Below, one piece after another: positions 16,752-24,517 of a stretch of 46,385 nt of DNA. Source of the stretch: Azoarcus sp031556475 (GTDB lineage: Bacteria; Pseudomonadota; Gammaproteobacteria; Burkholderiales; Rhodocyclaceae); contig JAVBSY010000019.1 in the NCBI GenBank assembly GCA_031556475.1, positions 1 to 46,385 on the forward strand, in the 5' to 3' direction. The notes beneath the pieces were generated by a model that ran no database searches, was not told the origin of the DNA, and worked only from the letters and a program-made list of their open reading frames with translations. The translations under genes and the position numbers were made by a program. Position 1 is the stretch's first letter. Each line of letters begins with the position of its first letter.

Positions 16752-18320
16752 ATGTTGGACGCCAATCTCAAAGCCCAATTGAAGAGCTACCTCGAAAAGG
16801 TCGTGCAACCTATCGAGATCGTCGCCTCCATTGACGATGGCGAGCAGTCCGCGGAAATGCTCGCGTTGCTCAAGGATATCGCCGAACAATCCGACCGCAT
16901 TCAACTGCGCGAAGAGCGTGGCGCCGCCAAGCGCAAACCCTCGTTCTCACTCGGCCGCCCCGGCGCGCGCAGCGGTGTTCATTTCGCCGGCTTGCCGATG
17001 GGCCACGAGTTCACCTCTCTGGTCCTGGCGTTGCTGCAGGTCGGCGGCTATCCGCCCAAGGTCGATGCGGACGTTATCGAGCAAATCCGCGGAATCGAAG
17101 GCGAATTCGATTTCGAAACCTATGTGTCGCTGTCCTGCCACAACTGCCCGGAAGTGGTGCAGGCGCTCAACCTGATGGCGGCGCTCAACCCCAATATCCG
17201 CCATACGATGATCGATGGCGCGCTGTTCCAGGACGAAGTGAATGCGCGCCAGATCATGGCGGTGCCAACGGTGTTTCTCAACGGCGAGCATTTCGGCCAA
17301 GGCCGCATGCTGCTCGAGGAAATCCTCGCCAAGATCGACACCGGCGCGGTCAAACGCGAAGCCGAAAAAATCTCCGCCCGCGCGCCGTTCGACGTGCTCG
17401 TCGTCGGTGGCGGTCCGGCTGGCGCGGCGGCGGCCATTTACGCTGCGCGCAAGGGCATTCGTACCGGTATCGTGGCCGAGCGGGTCGGTGGCCAGGTGCA
17501 GGACACGATGGCCATCGAAAATTTCATATCGATCAAAGAGACCGACGGCCCCAAACTCGCCGCCGCGCTCGAAGAGCACGTAAAGCACTACGACGTCGAC
17601 ATCATGAATCTGCAGCGCGCCGCGGCCCTGGTGCCGGCGGCCACGCCAAACGATCCGATCCAGGTCCGGCTCGAAAGCGGCGCGACGCTCAAAGCCAAGT
17701 CCGTCATCGTCGCCACCGGCGCGCGCTGGCGCGAAATGAACGTACCGGGCGAGAAGGAATATCGCGGCCGCGGCGTGGCCTACTGCCCGCACTGCGATGG
17801 CCCGCTGTTCAAAGGCAAGCGCGTGGCGGTGATTGGCGGCGGCAACTCCGGTATCGAGGCGGCCATCGATCTGGCTGGCGTCGTTGCCCATGTCACCGTG
17901 CTGGAATTCGACGATAAGTTGCGTGCCGACGCGGTCCTGCAAAAGAAACTGTTCAGCCTGCCCAATGTCGACGTGATTCTCCAGGCACAGACGACGGAAG
18001 TCAGCGGCGACGGCGAAAAGGTCAACGGCCTGAACTACACCGACCGTAAATCGGGTGCGGCGCATCGCATCGAGCTGGAAGGCATTTTCGTCCAGATCGG
18101 TTTGTTGCCGAATACGGATTGGCTCAAAGGCACGCTTGAGCTATCCAACCGTGGCGAAATCGAAATCGACGTACGCGGCCACACCTCGCTGCCCGGTGTG
18201 TTCGCAGCCGGTGACGCCACCACGGTGCCGTACAAGCAGATCATCATCGCCATGGGCGAGGGTTCCAAGGCCGCACTCAGCGCCTTCGATCACCTGATCC
18301 GGACGTCGGCTACGGCTTGA
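16752..18320 (+). CDS. ahpF: Alkyl hydroperoxide reductase F (NADH:peroxiredoxin reductase)
   Basis: AhpF passes electrons from NADH through FAD and two disulfides to AhpC. The 522-residue product has the N-terminal double-thioredoxin domain with Cys129-His-Asn-Cys132, the FAD motif VVGGGPAGAAAAIYAARKG, the thioredoxin-reductase-like CPHC centre, a second dinucleotide site VIGGGNSGIEAA and the C-terminal GVFAAGDATT. Cys129 and Cys132 match the enteric numbering. It ends 52 bases before a strong terminator. Confidence 0.97.
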   Translation: MLDANLKAQLKSYLEKVVQPIEIVASIDDGEQSAEMLALLKDIAEQSDRIQLREERGAAKRKPSFSLGRPGARSGVHFAGLPMGHEFTSLVLALLQVGGYPPKVDADVIEQIRGIEGEFDFETYVSLSCHNCPEVVQALNLMAALNPNIRHTMIDGALFQDEVNARQIMAVPTVFLNGEHFGQGRMLLEEILAKIDTGAVKREAEKISARAPFDVLVVGGGPAGAAAAIYAARKGIRTGIVAERVGGQVQDTMAIENFISIKETDGPKLAAALEEHVKHYDVDIMNLQRAAALVPAATPNDPIQVRLESGATLKAKSVIVATGARWREMNVPGEKEYRGRGVAYCPHCDGPLFKGKRVAVIGGGNSGIEAAIDLAGVVAHVTVLEFDDKLRADAVLQKKLFSLPNVDVILQAQTTEVSGDGEKVNGLNYTDRKSGAAHRIELEGIFVQIGLLPNTDWLKGTLELSNRGEIEIDVRGHTSLPGVFAAGDATTVPYKQIIIAMGEGSKAALSAFDHLIRTSATA

Positions 18321-18372
18321 TTGCCCGGCTGGGCGGCCTTTATCCGCTGCCTGGTATTCGTAGCAAAGTACG

Positions 18373-18413
18373 CAAAACCTCCGCGCATTCTGCGTGGGGG
18401 TTTTGTTTTTTTA
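18373..18413 (+). terminator. Strong intrinsic terminator after ahpF
   Basis: A 15-bp stem including two G-U pairs (18373-18387 with 18391-18405) and a three-base loop is followed by a run of T residues to 18413. This is the best terminator in the window. It also marks the right edge of the core ahpCF locus before accessory DNA begins. Confidence 0.9.
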
Positions 18414-18481
18414 TGGCAGCGCGGTTTTTCGGTTTGCGAATGACTTCCCCCTTCAGGTGCTCGAAATAAGTTTTACCCAGA

Positions 18482-18553
18482 AAGGCGGACCTGCTTTCCG
18501 CCGACAACGCGGAAGTTGGGATCGCGTAGCGATGCTTCGTGACCGGCAAGAAC
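18482..18553 (+). pseudogene. Relic fragment of an ICE-type tyrosine recombinase gene
   Basis: These 72 bases align without gaps to 23890-23961 inside the intact recombinase gene further right, with 61 identical positions by hand count. The conceptual translation KADLLSADNAEVGIA, stop, RCFVTGKN matches the intact KAGLLPVDNAQLGIAQRCFVTGEN. In-frame stops and loss of both ends show it is dead. The similarity may continue weakly to about 18600. It lies outside the mnmE island, between the ahpF terminator and tetR, so it is a trace of another mobile element. The remaining bases of 18414-18650 hold no gene that I can recognise. Confidence 0.75.
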
Positions 18554-18650
18554 CGGGCATGAACGGGAGGGAGGAGGGCCGGCGCAACACTGATCGCCAA
18601 ACACGTGTATGAGCCGATCTGGCGCATAGTTGGCTGGGCAATGCGGCCTG

Positions 18651-19250
18651 TCAGGAAGGGTTCAGCGGAATCGCAGCCATTGCTGGTTTGATCAATCGCC
18701 TTAGCGCCGCGCGCGACGCACCGTCGCGGGCTTGGAAGGAGATCGTCTGAGTAATGCCAAGAAAGTACGATGCCAGCACATTGACGTCTGTATTGGCTGG
18801 TAAATCTCCTTCAGTGACGCCGCGACGTATCCGTGTCCGGATCAACCCCAACATCTTTGCCCGTTCTTCCCTGAGGCAAGTCCAGGCTTCCAGGTTTTCA
18901 GGCAGATTGTTGACTACCCCGAGCACCATCAGGCAGCCGCCAGTCTGATTGGAGCAAGCAACATCGATGTTGCATTGAAGCATCGCTCGCAAGCCTTCAT
19001 GTGCCGTCTTCGCCTCGGTCAACGCCTTCACTGATTTGGCTCCCACAGTCTTCACGTAAAGCGCAACCGCTTCGCGAAAAGCCTGCAGCTTGTTGCCGAA
19101 GGCTGCGTAGAAGCTAGGGGAATTGATGCCCATCGCGGTAGTCAAGTCCGCCACCTGTGTCCCTTCGTATCCCTTCGCCCAGAACACCTCCATTGCCTGT
19201 GACAGCGCAATGTCTCGATCGAAGCCGAGGGGTCTTCCTCGTTTCGCCAT
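18651..19250 (-). CDS. TetR-family transcriptional repressor
   Basis: This 199-residue regulator has an N-terminal helix-turn-helix domain, GRPLGFDRDIALSQAMEVFW followed by GYEGTQVADLTTAMGI and SPSFYAAFGNK. A helical ligand-binding domain with LRAMLQCNIDVACSNQTGGC follows. The pattern is that of the TetR/AcrR subgroup often linked to exporters or reductases. It is divergent from an MFS transporter gene. The 180-base gap holds a palindrome that covers the likely promoters, so it probably represses itself and the transporter. The inducing ligand is unknown. Confidence 0.9.
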   Translation of the reverse strand: MAKRGRPLGFDRDIALSQAMEVFWAKGYEGTQVADLTTAMGINSPSFYAAFGNKLQAFREAVALYVKTVGAKSVKALTEAKTAHEGLRAMLQCNIDVACSNQTGGCLMVLGVVNNLPENLEAWTCLREERAKMLGLIRTRIRRGVTEGDLPANTDVNVLASYFLGITQTISFQARDGASRAALRRLIKPAMAAIPLNPS

Positions 19251-19267
19251 GGCAGGCTATCCCGATT

Positions 19268-19293
19268 AATTTTGTACTTACTATAACAAAATT
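19268..19293. promoter_or_regulatory. Palindromic operator in the tetR-MFS gap
   Basis: AATTTTGT (19268-19275) and ACAAAATT (19286-19293) form a perfect 8-bp inverted repeat around ten bases. A third half-site, ACAAAATTC, recurs at 19338-19346. On the minus strand the spacer contains TATAGT, a possible -10 for tetR. The plus-strand -35 begins two bases beyond the right arm. This geometry fits TetR binding shutting both promoters. Confidence 0.7.
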
Positions 19294-19294
19294 C

Positions 19295-19322
19295 TTGACA
19301 AGTCGGCCGGCTTGGCTAGATT
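19295..19322 (+). promoter_or_regulatory. Probable promoter of the MFS transporter gene
   Basis: A consensus -35 (TTGACA, 19295-19300) is followed after 16 bases by TAGATT (19317-19322) as the -10. It abuts the palindromic operator, which would block polymerase when occupied. Confidence 0.55.
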
Positions 19323-19429
19323 TATGTAATCAAAAACACAAAATTCAGTTGATGGCATCAAGCCACCGGGCCGATGTGTCCATTGAATATTGCCATCGAG
19401 CGTCAAACCCTTTCGGGAGATCTGCCGAT

Positions 19430-20653
19430 ATGGAAGCGATCACAATCAGGAAATCATGTGGTGCTGCAGCCACGAAGTCCGATGAGGCGTTGCCGTTGCC
19501 TATCTACGTGCTCGGCTTCGGCATCTTTGCCATGGTGACCAGCGAGTTTCAGGTGAGCGGAATGATCACGGTGATGGCGCTGGACCTGAACGCGACAATT
19601 TCACAGGTGGGCTATCTCGTGTCGCTCTATGCCTTCGCCATGGCGCTGGGTGGGCCGCCATTGGCAATGGGGCTGCTCAAGGTTTCGCCAAAGGCGGGCC
19701 TGATGAGCCTGTTTTCGATTTTCATACTAGGCGAGGCGCTTGGCGCGCTGGCAAGTTCCTATGAGATGCTCGTGGCGGCACGGTTGATTACTGGCGCCGC
19801 GTCAGGTGCATTTTTCGGTACCGCCCTGGCGATTTGCGTGGTGCTCGTCAGAGAAAGGCAACGCGGCTGGGCCACCTCCATCGTGCTCGCCGGCATCATG
19901 GTCGGCACTGTGCTTGGTTTGCCCATGGCACACCTCATCGGCGCAAACCTTGGCTGGAGGGCCAGCTTCTGGGTAACTACCGTATTGGCAGTGATTGCGT
20001 GCATGGTCAGTGCAGCAGTGATTCCATCGCTTCCCAAGAATCCATCCATCAGCATTCGTGGCGAACTTTCTGCATTCGCCAATCCTCGACTGTGGGCAGC
20101 GTTTCTTACCAGTATGTTGATCATCGGCGCGACATTCGCGGGATTCACGTACTTCATTCCGATCCTGCAAAATGTGACGGGCTTCGGTGACGCGACGACG
20201 GCCAGCTTGCTATTGATTTACGGATGCGCCACCGTCGTCGGCAACATTGCTGTTGGTAAGTTATCCGATCGATACGCGATTCCGACACTGGCAGTCGGGT
20301 TGTCCTTGCTGGCGTTGTTTCTCAGCACGTTCGCCACGTTTACAGAGAGTAAGCTCGTCGTCATCGTTGCTCTTGTCGGCATTGGGCTGGTCGGTGTGAC
20401 GATGAATCCTGCCATGGTGTCGCGCGTCATGCGAGCCGCCAATGGCAGGCCACTGGTCAATACCGCTCACACCTCGGTCATCACTCTGGGCATCGTTCTG
20501 GGTTCATTTCTCGGGGGGATCTTCATCGATGGCGGATTTGGCTTGCGGTCACCACTATGGGTTGGTGCCGTCATGGCGGTCGCTGGTCTCATAACGCTGA
20601 TCCCCGAGAATTGGGGTACGCGCCGGGCATCGAAACCGTCCAGTTCATCCTGA
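19430..20653 (+). CDS. Major facilitator superfamily transporter (drug/sugar efflux type)
   Basis: This 407-residue inner-membrane protein shows about twelve hydrophobic helices. The sequence GMITVMALDLNATISQVGYLVS near residue 45 and the loop after helix 4 resemble the arabinose-efflux / YdhP-like branch of MFS exporters. The start at ATG 19430 follows GGGAG; the frame is open upstream through the operator but is then not a plausible protein. A divergent TetR gene and shared operator suggest an inducible efflux pump. The substrate cannot be told from sequence. Confidence 0.88.
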   Translation: MEAITIRKSCGAAATKSDEALPLPIYVLGFGIFAMVTSEFQVSGMITVMALDLNATISQVGYLVSLYAFAMALGGPPLAMGLLKVSPKAGLMSLFSIFILGEALGALASSYEMLVAARLITGAASGAFFGTALAICVVLVRERQRGWATSIVLAGIMVGTVLGLPMAHLIGANLGWRASFWVTTVLAVIACMVSAAVIPSLPKNPSISIRGELSAFANPRLWAAFLTSMLIIGATFAGFTYFIPILQNVTGFGDATTASLLLIYGCATVVGNIAVGKLSDRYAIPTLAVGLSLLALFLSTFATFTESKLVVIVALVGIGLVGVTMNPAMVSRVMRAANGRPLVNTAHTSVITLGIVLGSFLGGIFIDGGFGLRSPLWVGAVMAVAGLITLIPENWGTRRASKPSSSS

Positions 20654-20869
20654 TGCAAGAAACCTCGAATGCCGAAAAAGCGCTCTGAAAAAGCGTGCCT
20701 TGGGCACTGGTGGTAGTCGGGGAACAGGGCGGAGATTGTGCGCTGCCTGCCGGGCCTGGCCGTCTTCGCGCATGGCATCAACTCCGAAGGCGAGTAGTAT
20801 TCATTTGGAAGTGACCAACGTCGGTCGCTCAACTGACATTTGCAGTGCCCTCACAGGAAAGCGGTTGCC

Positions 20870-21316
20870 GTGAAAATCTGGGTGGATGCCGACGCTTGTC
20901 CAGTGGTCGTCAAGGAAATTCTCTTTCGTGCCGCCAATCGTGCCGAGCTACGGCTGACACTGGTCGCCAACCAGATGCTCAGGGTGCCGCCTTCCCCCTG
21001 GATCAAGGCGCTGCAAGTCCCAGGTGGCTTTGATGTCGCGGATCAGCGAATCGCTGAGGAGGCGCAATCGGGCGATTTGGTCATCACTGCCGATGTTCCC
21101 CTTGCGGCTCAAGTCATTGCCAAGGGTGCGACTGTCATCGATCCCCGAGGCGAGCTACTGAATGCGGGCAACATACAGGAGCGCCTCACGATGCGTAACT
21201 TTATGGATAGTCTTCGCAGCAGTGGTGTTGAGACAGGAGGTCCCGCAGCCCTCTCTCACGCTGACCGTCAAGCATTTGCCAATCAACTGGATAAGCTGCT
21301 GGCAAAACGACCATAA
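20870..21316 (+). CDS. YaiI/YqxD family protein (DUF188)
   Basis: This 148-residue protein starts at GTG with KIWVDADACP, the hallmark of the family, followed by VVKEILFRAA, LTLVANQ, GDLVITADVPLAAQVIAKGA and the C-terminal TMRNFMDSLR. AGGAAA lies about 12 bases upstream of the GTG. The fold is PIN-like with conserved acidic residues (Asp5, Asp7). The function is not established, although a nuclease-type role has been suggested by the fold. It lies alone between the MFS gene and the island end; a native downstream neighbour is missing. Confidence 0.88.
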   Translation: MKIWVDADACPVVVKEILFRAANRAELRLTLVANQMLRVPPSPWIKALQVPGGFDVADQRIAEEAQSGDLVITADVPLAAQVIAKGATVIDPRGELLNAGNIQERLTMRNFMDSLRSSGVETGGPAALSHADRQAFANQLDKLLAKRP

Positions 21317-21435
21317 GGCGTCACAACTGAACTTCCGGCCAGCAAGGGCCATTCGCGATAGCCAGATAGTTGCAGACTCGTGCCCGAATAGCGGTCAGTC
21401 TTGGGCGCTCAGCGATATGTTCAGCCGCAGCGCCC

Positions 21436-21497
21436 AGCAATCTTATTGGAAGTCTTTGTGCTTCCTTGGAAGCTACATTACTTCCCGATGCAAAAGC
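21436..21497. repeat. Left attachment site of the mnmE island (attL)
   Basis: Bases 21472-21497 repeat exactly 36056-36081, which spans the stop codon and last six codons of mnmE. The 36 bases to their left (21436-21471) match 36020-36055 at 29 of 36 positions. The copies are in direct orientation 14,584 bp apart. This is the signature of site-specific integration into the mnmE 3' end, and 21498 onward would be the island. Confidence 0.88.
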
Positions 21498-21843
21498 CTG
21501 AAAGCCTCTGTAGGTTATTGATTTTCAAGAAAGACTCATCCGATCCTTGTCCCGCATGGACATAAACTTGGACATACGATCTCCATCCCACTCCCCGTCG
21601 ATTTCGGGCGTGAGTGAACATGGAACCGGACGGAACGCTTTCCGTTGTGAGGCCATGGTGACTGCTTCAGCCGCCACATAGTATTCCGCAACCGCGGCTG
21701 AACTCGTCCCCACTTTGCCGCACCATCAGCAACCAATAAATGTGGTTGCCCTGCATTTCTCATTGTTTGCTGACAGCGCAGCGCACTTCGGATGACATCA
21801 CTCCCGTCTGGCCCCACGTGGCCAGGATCACCGGAGTTCGATC
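21498..21843. other. Island left end: arm-site repeats, no gene
   Basis: This stretch contains a full ACTTGGACATA (21566-21576) next to a partial copy ATGGACATA (21556-21564), matching the repeats by the integrase at the other end. A small inverted repeat GCAACCA/TGGTTGC lies at 21729-21749. No open frame here looks like a protein. It would also hold the promoter of the replication-protein gene. Confidence 0.6.
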
Positions 21844-23016
21844 ATGCATCCCCATCACCCGCCCCATTCAGCTTCCTCCGCCCCAGCCGACGATGGCACG
21901 CTGCCACTGGAAATCCCCCGCGCCCTGCTGCTCGATCCGCGCCTCACACCCCTTGAACGCAACGCCTGGATCGTGCTGCGCGTGCGTCCATCCGTAGAAG
22001 GCGCCAGCGCACTGCCCAGCTACGAGGAACTGCGCCCGCTGCTCGCGTGCATGCCCCACGCCAAGAAAGCCTCCTTCGAAACCGTGGCGCGCGCCATCAC
22101 CGTCTTGCGCCTCACCGGTTGGATCACGCTGAACCATCGCCGCGATCCGCTGACCGGACGCATCCAGGCCAACACCTACGGCGTGCATCAGGCTCCGGCG
22201 TCCTTCGTCGCACGCTGCGCGGCCGACGCCGGTTATCCCAGACTGCTGGAACAGTCCTTCAGCCACGCCAGCGGCGCCATCCGCCAGGTGGCCCAGGACG
22301 TATTGAGAGAGATCGCCGCCGATCCGAAGCAGGCCGCACTGCTGCCCCGCTATCTGCGCCAGCGCATGCCACCCGAAACCGTCGCCCCGGACATCCAGAA
22401 CGATCCACTCCCGACCACCGATGATCCGGCACCGCCCTTGCCGGAAGTACCGCCTGACACCGCTCCCGGACAGAAGCCGGCGTTACGCGCGATACGTCAC
22501 GTACGTACGGAGAATTCATTGAATCAAGAAAAACGTACGTACCGCGTACCGCCACACGGAAACGATTCATCGCCACCGAGCGATCTGCGCCTGCCGCAAC
22601 GTTTCACCGCCCTGATGCCAGATCAGCGCCAGGACGCACTGGCACAACTGCGCCAAGTGCCACCCACCCAACGTCAGGCCGTGCTCGACGAATGGGCCGC
22701 ACGCTGCCAGCGTGAGGAAGTGCGCCGTCCGAGCGCCTACCTGTTCGGCCTGATCCGCCGTGCCCTGTCCGGGGTGTTCCGGCCCTGCGTAGCGCAGCAG
22801 GCCACGCTGCAGCAGACGACCCCGCAACAGCCAACACCTCAGCAGTCCTCCACCGCTGCGCCCACGGAACCGGTGCCGGTATCGACAGCACCAACACGGC
22901 CTGCGCCAGCCACCCGCGGCCTGAGCGAAGTCGGCCGCGTGCATCTGGCGAAGCTGCACGAACTGCTGCGCATGCCGGAGCCGGCCGATCCATTACTCGG
23001 CGCCCGGATGGCATGA
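21844..23016 (+). CDS. STY4528-like ICE / pathogenicity-island replication protein
   Basis: The 390-residue product has an N-terminal helical domain, PRALLLDPRLTPLERNAW followed by LPSYEELRPLL, SFETVARAITVLRLTGW and NHRRDPLTGRIQANTYGVH. This resembles the winged-helix region of the STY4528 family found on SPI-7/PAPI-type integrative elements. The C-terminal half is low-complexity, rich in Pro, Gln and Thr, with a helical patch RFTALMPDQRQDALAQLRQV. The ATG follows GGAG. Family membership is my recognition of the N-terminal pattern. A role in element replication is known only by association. Its usual neighbours (parA, dnaB, topB, tra) are absent. Confidence 0.65.
   Translation: MHPHHPPHSASSAPADDGTLPLEIPRALLLDPRLTPLERNAWIVLRVRPSVEGASALPSYEELRPLLACMPHAKKASFETVARAITVLRLTGWITLNHRRDPLTGRIQANTYGVHQAPASFVARCAADAGYPRLLEQSFSHASGAIRQVAQDVLREIAADPKQAALLPRYLRQRMPPETVAPDIQNDPLPTTDDPAPPLPEVPPDTAPGQKPALRAIRHVRTENSLNQEKRTYRVPPHGNDSSPPSDLRLPQRFTALMPDQRQDALAQLRQVPPTQRQAVLDEWAARCQREEVRRPSAYLFGLIRRALSGVFRPCVAQQATLQQTTPQQPTPQQSSTAAPTEPVPVSTAPTRPAPATRGLSEVGRVHLAKLHELLRMPEPADPLLGARMA
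22499..22552. repeat. Paired ACGTACGTAC repeats inside the replication-protein gene
   Basis: Two identical 10-bp copies, at 22499-22508 and 22543-22552, each contain the palindrome GTACGTAC. They start 44 bp apart, about four helical turns. They lie between the conserved N-terminal and the helical C-terminal coding parts. Confidence 0.6.
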
Positions 23017-23628
23017 GGATCGGTTCGTCTGCGCCAACCAGGCCGCGTCACTGCCGCGCCGCAGTGACGCGGCGCGAATCGCCAGGAACCATGCGGGTCA
23101 ACGTGCGGTCACACGAGCGCTGGACATGTGACGATGGCTGGAGCACACTGCTCCGGCATCCGCCTCGCCGGTAGGCCAAACACCGGCACCCCAGACGCGC
23201 CCCGGCTCCATTTCGCGCGTCGCCCCGACCCATCGGGGAGGAGCCTCCTTCATCCCAGGCAAGGCCCTTCTTGCCATTCCGCCGTGCCACGGTCGTGGTG
23301 CGCTTCTCTTCGTTGGTCTTCATCGCAACGGCTTGGGCCGCGACTTCGGCATGGCCGAGTTCGCACGCTTGTCGCGCTCATCGCTTTCATTTTTTCCAAC
23401 CACACAGGAGGCTTTTTCATCAGCCATTGGCTTCGCTTCGTCCCTCGAACCCCTCGCCCGCGCTTCCCACAGGAGGCAAGGCGAGCGCCTCAGCCGAGGC
23501 AACAGGTATTCCGAGTACCTGGCCCTTGCCCTTCGGGGATCTCGCTTCCGGCGAGTTGGCAACAACACTGACCGCAACCGCACTCGGACAACAGACAACA
23601 GACAACATTTTTTAGATGAAACAAGACC
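23017..23628. other. 612-base spacer with a strong hairpin, no assured gene
   Basis: A perfect 13-bp stem, GCCGCGTCACTGC (23042-23054) with GCAGTGACGCGGC (23061-23073), lies 25 bases after the replication gene. It lacks a T-run. The rest has open frames on both strands without known motifs. A possible minus-strand pair is a 35-codon frame (23320-23427) overlapping in ATGA a 91-codon frame (23048-23323). I do not call either as a gene. Confidence 0.5.
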
Positions 23629-24492
23629 ATGGACGATCTCACCCATACCTTGCGCCAGCTCTGTCTGCGCAACCGCGATGGCAGCCACGCGACCCAGGCC
23701 GACCGGCTGCGTGCGCTGACCCTGGCCGCCCGTCAATTGCGCGAGGCGGGGTTTCTGCAGATGCGTGCCCCTTCTCTCAAGGGCAGGCATGTCGAAACCT
23801 TGCTCGCTCGCTGGCGGGCCGAAGGCCTGTCGGCGGGCACCTTGAAGAACCGGCTTGCGCATCTGCGTTGGTGGGCTGGCAAGGTCGGCAAGGCGGGCCT
23901 GCTTCCCGTCGACAACGCGCAACTCGGGATCGCGCAACGGTGTTTCGTGACCGGCGAGAACAAGGCGCGGACGCTGGACAAGCGCGAGGACCGGATCACC
24001 GATCCTCATGTGCGCGCGAGTCTGGCCCTGCAGCAGGCATTCGGGCTGCGGCGCGAGGAATCGATCAAGTTCCAGCCGGCCTATGCCAACCGGGGGGATC
24101 ACATCGCGCTCAAGGGTTCCTGGGCCAAGGGCGGTAGGCCGCGCGTAATTCCGATCACCACCGCCAAACAACGCGCCGCGCTCGATCAGGCTCATCGTCT
24201 GGCTGGCGCCGGTTCACTGATCCCGGCGCACAAGAGCTACATCCAGCAGCGCCACGTCTATGACGGGCAGTGCAAGACGGCGGGGTTGAGCCACATGCAT
24301 GGGCTGCGGCATCACTATGCGCAGCAACGTTACGAAACCCTGACTGGATGGAAGGCGCCGGCAGCCGGTGGGCCGTCGGTCAGGTCACTGACGCGGGAAC
24401 AAAGAGCGCTGGATATGCAAGCGCGCCAGACGATCAGCCGCGAGCTTGGGCATGAGCGTACGCAGATTACGACGGTATATCTGGGACGATAA
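23629..24492 (+). CDS. Tyrosine recombinase of ICE type (integrase-domain protein)
   Basis: This 287-residue protein has a SAM-like N-terminal DNA-binding domain (about residues 1-110, with RLAHLRWWAGKVGKAGLLP) and a catalytic domain. Visible catalytic residues are Arg in GLRREES (about 141), His224 and Arg227 in HGLRHHY, His275 in ELGHERTQ and Tyr284 in TTVYLGR. All of the set is present, so it may be active. It resembles the Integrase_1 proteins that accompany STY4528-like genes on integrative elements, rather than the end-proximal P4-type integrase. A decayed relative lies at 18482-18553. It is convergent with the restriction operon. Confidence 0.85.
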   Translation: MDDLTHTLRQLCLRNRDGSHATQADRLRALTLAARQLREAGFLQMRAPSLKGRHVETLLARWRAEGLSAGTLKNRLAHLRWWAGKVGKAGLLPVDNAQLGIAQRCFVTGENKARTLDKREDRITDPHVRASLALQQAFGLRREESIKFQPAYANRGDHIALKGSWAKGGRPRVIPITTAKQRAALDQAHRLAGAGSLIPAHKSYIQQRHVYDGQCKTAGLSHMHGLRHHYAQQRYETLTGWKAPAAGGPSVRSLTREQRALDMQARQTISRELGHERTQITTVYLGR

Positions 24493-24517
24493 AGCCGTGA
24501 CTTTCAGACGTTTTTCT

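Noticed and set aside
16947..18065. A 372-codon open frame antisense to ahpF
   Set aside because: The sense strand encodes the full FAD and CxxC motifs of AhpF. The antisense product has no known features.
18436..18466. A possible third att copy (ATGACTTCCC) near the ahpF terminator
   Set aside because: Only about ten bases resemble the mnmE core and the rest diverges, so it is not distinguishable from chance.
23271..23615. A 114-codon plus-strand frame before the second recombinase gene
   Set aside because: It has low complexity, no ribosome site and no motif, and overlaps several other equally open frames.
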